The position numbers and the translations under genes were made by a program. The notes under the pieces were generated by a model. That model made no database searches. It saw nothing but the letters and a program-made list of their open reading frames with translations, and was not told the origin of the DNA. A DNA stretch of 39,758 nucleotides from an uncultured Eggerthella sp. GTDB taxonomy: Bacteria > Actinomycetota > Coriobacteriia > Coriobacteriales > Eggerthellaceae. Position 1 is the stretch's first letter. Every line of letters starts with the position of its first letter. The stretch covers positions 1 through 39,758 of the forward strand of contig CABQIW010000020.1 of assembly GCA_902464295.1 (NCBI GenBank), read 5' to 3'. This document shows positions 1 to 8,918 of this stretch, piece by piece.

Positions 1-273
1 CGAACCGCCCGCGCCAGCCGAGAAGAGCGCGATATCAACGCCCTCGAAGCTTGCCGGGGTCATCTCTTCAACGATCAGATCGCCTGCAGGGACCTGGCCA
101 CAACCCTTGAAGGGAAGCTTCTTGCCAGCTGAGCGCGAAGACGCGAGCGCACGCACTTCAGAAGCAGGAAAATCGAGGTCGTGCAGCACCTCGAGGAATT
201 CACGACCAACCGCGCCCGTAGCGCCTGCAACCGCAACAACAGGATTAGCGGGAATCTCTTTCGTCCAAGCCAT
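1..273 (-). CDS. asd: aspartate-semialdehyde dehydrogenase, N-terminal part (cut by window edge)
   Basis: Reduces aspartyl-4-phosphate to aspartate-4-semialdehyde with NADPH, the second step of the Lys/Thr/Met and diaminopimelate pathway. Only about 91 residues are present; the rest lies beyond position 1. The N-terminus reads MAWTKEIPANPVVAVAGATG, continues with AVGREFLEVL (the GATGAVG dinucleotide-binding loop), then ALASSRSAGKK and a region ending in FSAGAGGS, all typical of bacterial Asd. The ATG at 273 lies 3 bases after the lysC stop, and its Shine-Dalgarno (AAAGGA) sits inside the 3' end of lysC, so the two genes are translationally linked. The lysC-asd order is common in Actinobacteria. 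Confidence 0.93.
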   Translation of the reverse strand, partial: MAWTKEIPANPVVAVAGATGAVGREFLEVLHDLDFPASEVRALASSRSAGKKLPFKGCGQVPAGDLIVEEMTPASFEGVDIALFSAGAGGS

Positions 274-276
274 GTT

Positions 277-1557
277 CTAACGTCCTTTGTTCATCTTGGC
301 AGCGATCTCTTCAGCGGAAAGCTGCGTTTCTTCGAAAATACTATCTGAATCGAGCCCGAATTCGGTATGGAGGCACTGAACTGCCGTTTCTACCTGATCA
401 CCGTCAACCACGACCGAAATACGGATCGGGCTGGTGGAGATCATCAGGATGTTGACCTTGTTATCAGCGAGTGCTTTGAACGCACGCGCAGCCACACCAG
501 GGCTCGATTTCATGCCCGTGCCAACGAGCGAGACCTTCGCGATGTTCTCATCCACGAAGACCTCTGAGGCATTGAGCTCTTTGGCGATCTCGTCCACCGC
601 AGCAAGTGCAAGATCACGTTGCGAACCTGGGAACGTGAAGCTGATGTTAGCATTGCCGCCGCTCGTGGCATTCTGGATGATCATATCGACCGAAACGCGG
701 TTGCTCGCCAGCAGCGAGAAAACGCGCGCTGCCATGCCTGCTTCATCTGCAAGACCACGAATGGTGACCTTCATCTCCGATGTATCGTGAGCAATGCCCG
801 TGATAATGGCGTGTTCCATGTTTGGAGCAACCTCCTTGACGATAGTTCCCGGCTCATCGCTAAATGCCGAACGGGAATGAATGACCACCTTGTATTTACG
901 CGCGAATTCAACGGCGCGTGATTGCAGGACTCCTGCACCTTCGCTCGAAAGCTCGAGCATATCATCGTAGGAAACCACGTCGAGCTTGCGCGCATGAGGA
1001 GCAACGCGCGGATCGGCCGTATAGATGCCGTCGACATCCGAATAGATCTCGCACACATCCGCATCGAGGCCCGATGCTAAAGCAACCGCCGTCGTATCCG
1101 AACCGCCACGACCGAGCGTAGTGATATCGCCATCGTGCGTGAGGCCTTGGAAACCTGCGACCACCACGATCGCACCGCGCTCAAGCTCTTCGCGAATGCG
1201 ATCAGCCTGGACGATCTCGATCTTCGCGCTGGAGAATTCATCATCGGTAACGATGCCTGCCTGCCAACCGGTGAAGCTCATAGCCTCATGGCCGAGCGCC
1301 TGGATAGCCATCGCCAGTAACGCCATGCTGACCTGCTCGCCCGTTGAGAGCAGCATGTCCATCTCGCGTTTGGTAGGAATGGTATTCACCGCATTGGCAA
1401 GATCGAGCAGTTCATCGGTGGTCTTACCCATAGCAGAAACCACCGCAACGACCTGATTCCCCTCTTCCTTCTTTTGGATGAGGCGTTTTGCAACGTTCTG
1501 GATGCGTTCGGGCGATGCGACTGAGGTGCCGCCGAACTTAGCAACAACAAGTGACAT
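277..1557 (-). CDS. lysC: aspartokinase (alpha form, 426 aa)
   Basis: Phosphorylates aspartate, the committed step to the aspartate family of amino acids and diaminopimelate. The protein starts MSLVVAKFGGTSVAS, the kinase nucleotide-binding signature, and carries TTLGRGGSDTTAVALA for aspartate/ATP binding. Its C-terminal third holds two ACT-type regulatory segments (VTIRGLADEAGMAARVF and VSLVGTGMKSSPGVAAR). I chose the ATG at 1557 rather than an upstream in-frame start because the family begins at this methionine. The length matches the 420-residue actinobacterial/Bacillus class, which is normally feedback-inhibited by Lys and/or Thr. An internal start with a strong Shine-Dalgarno could yield a separate beta subunit (see 817-837). 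It is co-transcribed with asd. Confidence 0.96.
   Translation of the reverse strand: MSLVVAKFGGTSVASPERIQNVAKRLIQKKEEGNQVVAVVSAMGKTTDELLDLANAVNTIPTKREMDMLLSTGEQVSMALLAMAIQALGHEAMSFTGWQAGIVTDDEFSSAKIEIVQADRIREELERGAIVVVAGFQGLTHDGDITTLGRGGSDTTAVALASGLDADVCEIYSDVDGIYTADPRVAPHARKLDVVSYDDMLELSSEGAGVLQSRAVEFARKYKVVIHSRSAFSDEPGTIVKEVAPNMEHAIITGIAHDTSEMKVTIRGLADEAGMAARVFSLLASNRVSVDMIIQNATSGGNANISFTFPGSQRDLALAAVDEIAKELNASEVFVDENIAKVSLVGTGMKSSPGVAARAFKALADNKVNILMISTSPIRISVVVDGDQVETAVQCLHTEFGLDSDSIFEETQLSAEEIAAKMNKGR
817..837 (-). promoter_or_regulatory. internal Shine-Dalgarno and ATG for a predicted aspartokinase beta subunit
   Basis: Within lysC the minus strand carries a perfect AAGGAGG (831-837), then 11 bases, then an in-frame ATG (817-819) opening MEHAIITGIAHDTSEMKVT. 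In Corynebacterium and Bacillus aspartokinases the regulatory beta subunit is translated from an internal start at the equivalent place, just before the first ACT domain (the C. glutamicum beta chain starts in similar MEEAVLTGVA sequence, from memory). A product from here to 277 would have 180 residues and contain only the ACT domains. The site is seen; its use is inferred. Confidence 0.6.
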
Positions 1558-1679
1558 GGTTAACTTTCTTCTTGAGAAAACTGCACAACAAAGATAACAC
1601 AATCACGTGCGAGCAACCTGTCCGTGCAGCTAGAAGAAAGTATTTTTCTGTAAGCGTAATGATTGGCGCGAAGCTTCCC

Positions 1680-1699
1680 AAAATGCGCAGCTTGCGCGG
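1680..1699 (-). terminator. possible weak terminator after the DUF47 gene
   Basis: On the minus strand CGCGCAAGCTGCGC folds into a short GC-rich stem (GCGCA/TGCGC) followed by ATTTT. It lies about 25 bases past the DUF47 stop and upstream of lysC. The stem is only about 5 bp, so the call is weak. The remainder of the 165-bp gap to lysC has no other structure I can support. Confidence 0.3.
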
Positions 1700-1722
1700 C
1701 TTATCGCTTGCGAGCAGGGCGA

Positions 1723-2355
1723 CTAGCCGTTTTTGAGCACGATCGCGCTCATGCGATCAGCGATCGTTTCACACTGATCGATGCAGTCTTCGAACAGATC
1801 GAAGATCGATGACCAGACCATAACGCGCATGAAATGCTCAGAATCTTCAGTGAACAAGCGTCGCATAGATTCAAGATAGAGACGGTCAGCTTCTTCTTCG
1901 AGATCGTTGACCTCAACGACACCCGCTTTGAACGGTTCGGACTTACGTGCCCGCGGGAATTCTTTCACGGCACCGCACAGTGCGATGCAGGATTTATGCA
2001 AGATCTTCGCGAATTCGATCGCATCGGTATGCATGAAGCGCACATCGTACATATAGAAGCTCAAGATGAGCTCTTCGATCAGGTCGACCACTTCATCGAG
2101 CGAGGAAGCAAGCGAGGTGATGTCCTCGCGATCGAGCGGTGGTACGAAATCGGGCAAGAGCGCATCGTGAATGCTATGGTGCACTTCATCGGCCTCGTTC
2201 TCGATCCTGTGTGCTTCAGGCAGGTATTCCTGAAGCTTCTCAGCACGGTCGAAATTCTCGACCACGAGCATGAGCAGTTCTGCTTCTTTTGCAGCAAGCT
2301 CCGCCTGCGAAGCGAAGGCATCAAAATAGTTGAACTTGGTGGTTCTCCGTTTCAT
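1723..2355 (-). CDS. DUF47 family PhoU-like protein
   Basis: A 210-residue, soluble, almost wholly helical protein of the DUF47 (PhoU_div) family. These PhoU-like proteins are usually encoded beside PiT phosphate transporters and are thought to modulate them. Visible signs are two related helical halves with acidic clusters, such as HRIENEADEVHHSIHDAL and VNDLEEEADRLYLESMRRL, matching the E-x-x-x-D metal-binding pattern of PhoU folds, plus a C-terminal FEDCIDQCETIADRM. There is no signal peptide or membrane segment. Here the gene is not next to PiT; the only PiT in the window is about 12 kb away at 14327-15373. An upstream GAGGAG about 10 bases from the ATG supports the start. Confidence 0.85.
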   Translation of the reverse strand: MKRRTTKFNYFDAFASQAELAAKEAELLMLVVENFDRAEKLQEYLPEAHRIENEADEVHHSIHDALLPDFVPPLDREDITSLASSLDEVVDLIEELILSFYMYDVRFMHTDAIEFAKILHKSCIALCGAVKEFPRARKSEPFKAGVVEVNDLEEEADRLYLESMRRLFTEDSEHFMRVMVWSSIFDLFEDCIDQCETIADRMSAIVLKNG

Positions 2356-2443
2356 AGCGTGTTAACTCCTCAAAAGCTCTGTGCTCTTAGCGCGACCTCC
2401 GTGCATGAGGCCATGCGTGCGTCTTTCCTATTGTAGCGTTACT

Positions 2444-3130
2444 TCAGCAGAAGTAGCGGAAGACCCGGCGTTGCTCATCACCGATCGTGGTAAGCGAGTT
2501 ATGACCAGGGAGCACGAGTGTATCATCTGGCAGCTGTGAGAGACGCTTGAGCGATTTGCGCATCTGCGCATCATTGCCGCCTTCGAAATCCGTACGCCCG
2601 ATAGAGCCAGCGAAGAGCGTATCGCCCGAGATGAGCACGTTGGCACGCTCGATATATTCACCGTATTCGGAATCCAGGAACAAGCAGATACCACCAGGAG
2701 TATGACCTGGTGTTGCGATGACCTTCCATTTCATATTGCCGACCGTGACCGTATCGCCATCATCAAGCGTCTTATCGACCTTGCATGAAGCAACGAGCGG
2801 ACCGAAATCGGGAGCCGGCTGGTTCTCGATGACCGGAGTATCGATGGCGGAAGCATAAACGCAAGCCCCGGTTGCCTCCTTCAGCTCTTTGAGTGCGCCC
2901 ACATGATCGCTGTGGTGATGTGTGCAGATGATCGCATCGAGCTTACGATCGCCGATGAGCGCCAGGATGCGGTTCACATCCGCAGAAGGATCCACCACCA
3001 TCAAGCCTTTGCCATCGCTGATGAAATAGGTGTTGTTCTGGATCATTCCCAGAATGAGAAATTCGATATCCACACAAGCGCCGGTAACGATGAAGCCACG
3101 CTCTCCACGGGTGATCTCAATAGTTGACAT
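2444..3130 (-). CDS. MBL-fold (glyoxalase II-like) metal-dependent hydrolase
   Basis: A 228-residue metallo-beta-lactamase-fold hydrolase. It shows the metal-binding motif THHHSDHVG, a second ligand in ATPGHTPGG, SGDTLFAGSIGRTDF with the bridging Asp, and a final ligand in LPGHNSL. The architecture matches the YcbL/glyoxalase II-like group that hydrolyses thioesters such as S-lactoylglutathione or related conjugates; the true substrate cannot be read from sequence. It is cytoplasmic with no signal peptide. I place the start at the ATG at 3130, because the AGGAGG is 8 bases from it but only 2 bases from the TTG at 3136. It follows rel by 42 bases and is probably co-transcribed with it. Confidence 0.9.
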   Translation of the reverse strand: MSTIEITRGERGFIVTGACVDIEFLILGMIQNNTYFISDGKGLMVVDPSADVNRILALIGDRKLDAIICTHHHSDHVGALKELKEATGACVYASAIDTPVIENQPAPDFGPLVASCKVDKTLDDGDTVTVGNMKWKVIATPGHTPGGICLFLDSEYGEYIERANVLISGDTLFAGSIGRTDFEGGNDAQMRKSLKRLSQLPDDTLVLPGHNSLTTIGDEQRRVFRYFC

Positions 3131-3172
3131 GGACAATCCCTCCTTTTCACTGCCACAAAACGCAGTAGGCCT

Positions 3173-5512
3173 TTATTTTGAATCCGAAGTCGCGTTTGGC
3201 ATCATGCGACGCGCCTCGAATACCCCCTCGACCGACTGAAGACGCTGCAGGATGCGCGAAATAGCGGTCGTATCTGAAACTTGAAAGAGAAAACGCATCT
3301 CGACCATGCTATCACGATGGGTGGTAGAAGAGACTGAGAGCACGTTCGCTCCATTATCGGCGAAGACCTTCGCCACATCGAGAAGCAGATTCAAACGATC
3401 GAGCGCCTCGATCAAGATCTCGACGTTGAAAGACACCTTTCCCGAAGGCGCAGTATCTGCCCAATGCACCTCGATGATGCGCTCGGGATGACGCCTGAGA
3501 TCCTGTGCATTCGGACAATCGCTACGATGAACCGAAACGCCACGTCCGCGCGTGACGAAGCCAACGATGTCATCGCCCGGAACCGGATTGCAGCAGCGCG
3601 AAAGGCGCACGAGGACATCGTCGATGCCGCGCACCACGATGCCATTATCCGCATGCGTCTCGTGCTTTTTCGGACGCTTGACGCTCGTGAGCATGGGAGG
3701 CATCTTGCCTGTTGAAGAGGCCGAGGTGCCAATGCCGGGCTTTTCAGCATCTTCGGTTCCCTTATCGACCAGGATCTTCAGCAAGCGGTTGGCAACGAGC
3801 TGAGCGCTCTCCTTGCCGTTGCCGATCTTGACGAGCATATCATCGGAATCCTTGAACCCGAGAGTCTCTGCGACCTGCTTGATCGCGCGCATCGATTGCG
3901 CAGAAGAGATGCCCAGCCCGTGCTTGCGCATTTCGCGGGTGAGCTTATCGTGACCTGCCTGGAGGTCGTCGCCACGAGAGATCTTCGAAAAATACGAACG
4001 GATCTTCGAGCGCGCAGATGGGGTCTTCACGATATTGAGCCAATCGCGTGAAGGACTGGCGCTCTTCTGCGTGAGGATCTCGACACGATCACCCTGCTGG
4101 AGCTCATAACTCAGTGGCACGATGCTGCCATTGACCTTCGCTCCCACGCAGTGGTTGCCTACTTCCGTGTGGATCGCGTAAGCAAAATCGACCGGCGTGG
4201 AACCAGCACGTAAGCTGAGCGCTTTGCCCTTTGGCGTGAAGACGTAGACTTCCTTCGGTGCCAAGCCAACCTTGAGCGATTTCAAGAACTCGCGTGAATC
4301 CTTCGTCTCGTCTTGCCAGTCGACCATCTCGCGCAGCCAAGCGATCTGCTTCTCGAGATCCTTATCGCCCTTGCGCGTGCCGCTTTCCTTATAGCGCCAA
4401 TGAGCGGCAACGCCATATTCGCTCACGCGGTGCATCTCTTCGGTTCTGATCTGCACCTCGAGCGGACGGCCTGCAGGACCGATGACCGTGGTGTGCAGGC
4501 TTTGGTACATGTTGAACTTCGGCATCGCGATGTAGTCTTTGAAGCGCCCCGGCATCGGATGCCAGAGCGTATGGACCGCCCCGAGCACCGAATAGCAATC
4601 ACTCACGGAGTCCACGATGATGCGCACCGCGATCAGGTCGTATACCTCGGAGAAGCCCTTGCCCTTCTTCGTCATCTTTGAATAGATGGAGTAGAGATGC
4701 TTCGGACGCCCCATGAAGCGCGCCTCGACGCCGATCTTCTCCATCTCCTCTTTCAGGATATCGATGACGTTCTGCAGATACTCCTCGCGCTCATGGCGAG
4801 TTTCCGAGACCATGCGCGAGACCTGCTTGAATTTGTTCGGCTCGAGATAGAAGAAGGCAAGATCCTCAAGCTCCCACTTGATGGAACTGATGCCCAGACG
4901 ATGCGCGATCGGTGCATAGATCTCGCGCGTTTCACGCGACTTGAAGATACGGCGATCTTCGCGCAGCGCTGAGAGCGTGCGCATGTTGTGCAAACGGTCG
5001 GCAAGCTTGATGACGACCACGCGAATGTCGCGGTTCATCGCTACGAGCATCTTACGGAACGTCTGCGCCTGCTCATCATTCAAGTCTTCGACCTCGATCT
5101 TCGAGATCTTCGTGACGCCATCGACCAGCTCTGCGATCTGCGGCGAGAACTCTTCTGCCACCTGTTCTTTGGTTGCTGCGGTATCTTCAACGGTATCGTG
5201 CAGAAGCGCGGCGCAAAGAACTTCGACGTCCATGCGCAGATCGGCAAGGATGATAGCGACCTCGACCGGATGGATGACGAATGGTTCGCCCGATTTGCGC
5301 TTCTGGTCTCCGTGCGCCTCACGAGCGAACGCAAAAGCATGCTTCAAGAGCGCCAGTTCATCTTCATTCAGATAGCCTGAGGCCAGCTCAAGGAGCGCCT
5401 CGAAACGCTCTTCAGCCGAAAACCCCTGCGGCGCAGTAGTTGCTGCCGCAATGAAGGGATCGATCGAGGTCGTGCTGCCCGATAGGTTTTGTGTTGCGTT
5501 CTTAGGCGGCAT
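3173..5512 (-). CDS. rel: bifunctional (p)ppGpp synthetase/hydrolase, Rel/SpoT family
   Basis: Makes and degrades the stringent alarmone (p)ppGpp. The 779-residue protein has the full long-RSH layout. The HD hydrolase domain has an intact HDTVEDT (about 105-111), so hydrolysis is expected to be active. The synthetase domain has GRFKDYIAMPK then YQSLHTT (from about 322). A TGS domain follows (VYVFTPKGKALSLRAGSTP, from about 421), then a conserved-cysteine region (SRCCNPVPGDDIVGF) and a C-terminal ACT/RRM domain (NVEILIEALDRLNLLLDVAK). The start at 5512 (MPPKNATQ) has GAGAGG upstream. A longer frame would run 47 codons into recJ and has no family-like sequence. It lies 4 bases after the recJ-fusion stop, so the two are likely coupled. 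Confidence 0.96.
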   Translation of the reverse strand: MPPKNATQNLSGSTTSIDPFIAAATTAPQGFSAEERFEALLELASGYLNEDELALLKHAFAFAREAHGDQKRKSGEPFVIHPVEVAIILADLRMDVEVLCAALLHDTVEDTAATKEQVAEEFSPQIAELVDGVTKISKIEVEDLNDEQAQTFRKMLVAMNRDIRVVVIKLADRLHNMRTLSALREDRRIFKSRETREIYAPIAHRLGISSIKWELEDLAFFYLEPNKFKQVSRMVSETRHEREEYLQNVIDILKEEMEKIGVEARFMGRPKHLYSIYSKMTKKGKGFSEVYDLIAVRIIVDSVSDCYSVLGAVHTLWHPMPGRFKDYIAMPKFNMYQSLHTTVIGPAGRPLEVQIRTEEMHRVSEYGVAAHWRYKESGTRKGDKDLEKQIAWLREMVDWQDETKDSREFLKSLKVGLAPKEVYVFTPKGKALSLRAGSTPVDFAYAIHTEVGNHCVGAKVNGSIVPLSYELQQGDRVEILTQKSASPSRDWLNIVKTPSARSKIRSYFSKISRGDDLQAGHDKLTREMRKHGLGISSAQSMRAIKQVAETLGFKDSDDMLVKIGNGKESAQLVANRLLKILVDKGTEDAEKPGIGTSASSTGKMPPMLTSVKRPKKHETHADNGIVVRGIDDVLVRLSRCCNPVPGDDIVGFVTRGRGVSVHRSDCPNAQDLRRHPERIIEVHWADTAPSGKVSFNVEILIEALDRLNLLLDVAKVFADNGANVLSVSSTTHRDSMVEMRFLFQVSDTTAISRILQRLQSVEGVFEARRMMPNATSDSK

Positions 5513-5516
5513 CCCA

Positions 5517-8500
5517 CTACCTCTCTTCTTCAGTGTGCGGCATAAGCGGCTTTTGAATACAGCGCTCAAGCTCGTCGGCAGAGCAGGAAAGCACCCAATC
5601 CTTGAAACGATCGAAGGAAGCGATCTCGTCCACGCCTTCGCGATAACGAGCACTGTCTATCAGCTCCACTTTACCTTTATAGTCTACGACATGAATGAAG
5701 TGATGCGTATTGTTATTCACCTGTTCGGTACGCGTTTCGACCAAACCAAGCTCTTCGAACACCGCAACACCCGAACGCGTTTGATCGATGGAGACCGAAA
5801 AGGTCGGGAACAGCGACGTAACGCTTCTTGCAAGCTGATCGAATGCGAACGCATAGAAGCGCTCCTCGCTCGCCTTCTGCTGACGACGCAATTCGCGATA
5901 GATCTGCGCCATGTTGTCGTGCGTAGGCGTCATCTCATGCAGGATCGATTGGTTGATCGAGCCATCATTTCGTCCGAAGAGCAGATGGATGAAGGCATCT
6001 TGGCCATCGCGGCCCGCCCGCCCGCTCATCTGGTTGAACTCGACCTCTGAAAAGGGCATATGGTAGAGCACCACATGGCGGATATGAGGAAGATCGACCC
6101 CTTCGCCAAAGGCCGAGGTTGCAATGAGCACGCTCAGTTCATCATTGCGGAACAGTTCCTCGATCCGATTGCGCTCCGCACGAGTGAGCCCCGCGTTATA
6201 GAAGCCGATACGCCATGCAAGATGAGGCACCAGTTCACGCAACCGTTTGGTGAGCATGATCGTTTCCATGCGCGAGTTCACATACACGATCGTCTTCTCC
6301 CCCGATGCAATGATCGAAGCAAGATAGAGATCGCGCTTGCGTATATTGCGTTTATCATCAACATGCAGATTAGTACGCACCCACTCATCTGCCACATAAA
6401 CATCGAGCGGCAAGAGGTCGACGAGTCCCTTCGCGATCGCATCGTTAGCGGTCGCGGTAACGGCGAGAACCTGCGGATCGCCGAGCGCATGCAGGCAATC
6501 GCAGATATGCTTGTAAGCAACGCGGAAATCCTCGCGCGCCAGTCCCACATGATGGGCCTCATCGATCGTGACGAACCCGAATGATCCCTTCTTCGCAAGT
6601 TCGTCCACGTGGCAGGAAAGGTACTCTGGCGTAGTGAGGATGATATCGACGTTTCCTTGTTCGAGATCAGCGAGGATACGCGCGCGTTCTTCTTGCGGGG
6701 TAGCTCCCATGAGCACTTCGACGGTTATGCCGAAGCGCGAAACCACCTCACGTAAATGGAACGCCTGATCGGAAATGAGCGCACGCAACGGATAGAGGAA
6801 GATGCTCTGTTTGTGCTGCTTGAGCGCCAGTTCGATAGCGAAGAGGTGGAAGATGAGCGATTTGCCCCGTCCCGTTCCCATGACCGAGAACACCGACTCC
6901 CCTGCATCGAGCAGATCGAGCGTCTTCGCTTGCGCTTCATGGAGCGTCTCCGTCCCGATGAGAGCAGAAGCGAGCTTGCTCCGCAGGGTCTGCGGTTCTC
7001 TCTCCGCGAGCATTTCCCATTGCTCGCGGTTGCTCTCAACGAAAGCGTTCGAAGGTTCTTCGACCGCCTCAAAACGAGCAGGAGAGCACGTATCGCCGTA
7101 CGAATCGCTCAGCTCATGAAGAAAGGAGGTGGTAGCCTGATCGCAGCCCGAGCAGCCTGAAGCATCGAGTGGTGCGATATGGTCCACCATCGCTTTGACG
7201 CTTCTGTAGTTCTTCCACGTATCGATCTGCAGACGGAACACCACATCGAGCGCGCATTTGCACCTGAGCATCTCCGTGATATTGGGAGCGCGGAACATGA
7301 TGGCCGCAACGCTGTTCACCCCGTCGGAGAGCCGCGCTGAGAGATGGTTCTTCTCGGCTCCCACCGCTTTTGCCTGCTCCAGGAATACACCTCGCGCAAG
7401 ATAATGCGGAACGGCATTCTCCTGACCGAAGGGAGCAAGGAGATCGATCTTCGCAACGTTTTCAAGCGTGAGCTCCGAAAGATCGACGAGCGCATCAGCT
7501 TTCACGCTCGCCTCGAAGCATTCGGCAGGGAATGTATCGAGATACGAACAGAGCTCGCGGTGAAATTCATCGAGATTCGCACTCGGCAACGTGACACCCA
7601 CCGCTGCCTCATGCCCGCCGTAACGGGTGAGAAGATGCTTGCAGTGCTCGACCGCTTTGAAGAGATTGATATCTCCTACGCTTCGTCCCGAGCCGCGCGC
7701 CTGCCCATCTTCGATCGTGAAGAGAAGCGAGGGTACGCGATAGGTATTGACCAGGCGCGAAGCAACGATGCCCTTCACTCCTTCATGCCAACCTTCGCCA
7801 AAGACCACGAGCGCGCGCTGACCAGCATAGCTCTGTGCTGCTTGTTCTTGAGCGACCTCGGAAAGCTCAGCCTCGATACGGCGGCGTTCGTTGTTGTTAT
7901 CTTCGAGCTGCGCTGCAAGGCGCATGCATTCAGCGGGATCATCGCAAAGAAGCAGATCGAGTGCGAGCTGGGCATTGCCCATGCGTCCTGCTGCATTGAG
8001 CCGCGGGATGAGCGTGAAACCAAGGTTCACCGAGCTCAAGGTGCCAGGCTCTATCCCTGCCTGAACCATGAGCGCTTCGATACAGGCACGCGGTTCGCTA
8101 TTGAGCATCGAAAGGCCTTCTGCAACGAGCGCGCGATTCTCATCCACCATGGGCATAAGATCGGCGAGCGTGCCCAGCGTTGCCAGATCGACCAGGTCGC
8201 GCCAAAGATGCGGCTTGCCCAGTCGAGCCCCGAGGGCCTGGACCACCTTGAGTGCCACTCCCGCACCCGCCAGGATCGAACTCGGATTGCTTCCGCATTT
8301 CGGATCGATGAGCGGCACCCCTTTGGGCACCGCTTCAGCAGGCTCATGATGGTCGGTGATGATGACCTCGATGCCTTCGCGTTTCAAGTGCTCTACCTCA
8401 TCATAGGCAGCGATACCATTATCGACCGTGATGACCAGATCGGGGTTCAGCCCAATAACGCGCTCGATCGCCTTAGCCGAAAGGCCATAGCCCTCTTCGA

Positions 8501-8849
8501 AGCGCAAGGGAATGAAAGGGATGACCTCAGCCCCGAGCGTTCGGAGCCCGCGCGTCATGATGGAAGTTGCCGTTATGCCATCCACGTCGAAATCGCCGAA
8601 GACAAGGATGCGCGCGCTACGTTTGAGCGCCGTGAGCAATCGTTCGACAACCTCTTCCATGCCTTCTATGTCATACGGGTCGCGCCAATCGCGCACGAGC
8701 GACGGATGGAGGAATCTCTCCACCTGCTCATCGTGAATGACCCCGCGCGAAGCGAGCGTAGCAGCTATGAAATGAGGAAGGTCGAAGGTCTCGGCAAGAT
8801 GGGTTACCACCGCCTGGTCGACCTGCTTGACCAGAATCTTCGCTGACAT
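5517..8849 (-). CDS. recJ: RecJ exonuclease fused to a RecQ-like DEAH helicase
   Basis: A single 1110-residue frame joining two DNA-repair activities. Residues 1-560 are RecJ, the 5'-3' single-strand exonuclease of the DHH phosphoesterase family: FGDFDVDGITATS (84-96), TVDNGIAAYDE (141-151), TDHHEPAE (165-172), the core helix LATLGTLADLMP, LNAAGRMG (284-291) and the DHHA1 motif GGHEAAVG (411-418). A linker with CSGCD (566-570) leads to a helicase from about 620. This has Walker A GTGRGKS (658-664), YPLRALISDQ (motif Ia), TTPEYL, the DEAH box (763-766), TATAN (motif III), TSAFGEGVDLP (motif V) and QMSGRAGRDGQ (motif VI). Motifs Ia and VI resemble RecQ, but no RecQ zinc-binding cysteine cluster follows; the last 110 residues may be winged-helix-like. 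Stand-alone RecJ is about 550-750 residues. All catalytic motifs look intact in both halves. Confidence 0.93.
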   Translation of the reverse strand: MSAKILVKQVDQAVVTHLAETFDLPHFIAATLASRGVIHDEQVERFLHPSLVRDWRDPYDIEGMEEVVERLLTALKRSARILVFGDFDVDGITATSIMTRGLRTLGAEVIPFIPLRFEEGYGLSAKAIERVIGLNPDLVITVDNGIAAYDEVEHLKREGIEVIITDHHEPAEAVPKGVPLIDPKCGSNPSSILAGAGVALKVVQALGARLGKPHLWRDLVDLATLGTLADLMPMVDENRALVAEGLSMLNSEPRACIEALMVQAGIEPGTLSSVNLGFTLIPRLNAAGRMGNAQLALDLLLCDDPAECMRLAAQLEDNNNERRRIEAELSEVAQEQAAQSYAGQRALVVFGEGWHEGVKGIVASRLVNTYRVPSLLFTIEDGQARGSGRSVGDINLFKAVEHCKHLLTRYGGHEAAVGVTLPSANLDEFHRELCSYLDTFPAECFEASVKADALVDLSELTLENVAKIDLLAPFGQENAVPHYLARGVFLEQAKAVGAEKNHLSARLSDGVNSVAAIMFRAPNITEMLRCKCALDVVFRLQIDTWKNYRSVKAMVDHIAPLDASGCSGCDQATTSFLHELSDSYGDTCSPARFEAVEEPSNAFVESNREQWEMLAEREPQTLRSKLASALIGTETLHEAQAKTLDLLDAGESVFSVMGTGRGKSLIFHLFAIELALKQHKQSIFLYPLRALISDQAFHLREVVSRFGITVEVLMGATPQEERARILADLEQGNVDIILTTPEYLSCHVDELAKKGSFGFVTIDEAHHVGLAREDFRVAYKHICDCLHALGDPQVLAVTATANDAIAKGLVDLLPLDVYVADEWVRTNLHVDDKRNIRKRDLYLASIIASGEKTIVYVNSRMETIMLTKRLRELVPHLAWRIGFYNAGLTRAERNRIEELFRNDELSVLIATSAFGEGVDLPHIRHVVLYHMPFSEVEFNQMSGRAGRDGQDAFIHLLFGRNDGSINQSILHEMTPTHDNMAQIYRELRRQQKASEERFYAFAFDQLARSVTSLFPTFSVSIDQTRSGVAVFEELGLVETRTEQVNNNTHHFIHVVDYKGKVELIDSARYREGVDEIASFDRFKDWVLSCSADELERCIQKPLMPHTEEER

Positions 8850-8856
8850 TGAGAAT

Positions 8857-8885
8857 ACCTACCATACGACTTGTTGTTCGTAGGT
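8857..8885 (-). repeat. imperfect inverted repeat in the recJ-fusion leader
   Basis: ACCTAC (8857-8862) pairs with GTAGGT (8880-8885), with a further ACGAC/GTTGT match inside. It occupies the 69-bp gap between pth and the recJ fusion, directly before the ATG at 8849, where no strong Shine-Dalgarno is visible. It could be an RNA hairpin or an operator; sequence alone does not decide. Confidence 0.3.
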
Positions 8886-8918
8886 TATTTTCGCATATCG
8901 AAGCTTATTTGCCGAGGT

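Noticed and set aside
1558..1722. Possible lysine riboswitch upstream of lysC
   Set aside because: The gap is only 165 bp, part of it a small hairpin after the DUF47 gene, and the conserved multi-helix lysine aptamer features are not visible.
5513..5653. Longer N-terminus of Rel overlapping the recJ fusion
   Set aside because: The 47 extra residues have no family similarity and overlap recJ coding sequence; the ATG at 5512 has a usable Shine-Dalgarno.
7344..8846. 500-codon plus-strand frame antisense to the RecJ part of the fusion
   Set aside because: Same codon-bias shadow effect. The minus-strand frame has complete RecJ motifs, while the plus translation is His/Arg-rich and domain-free.
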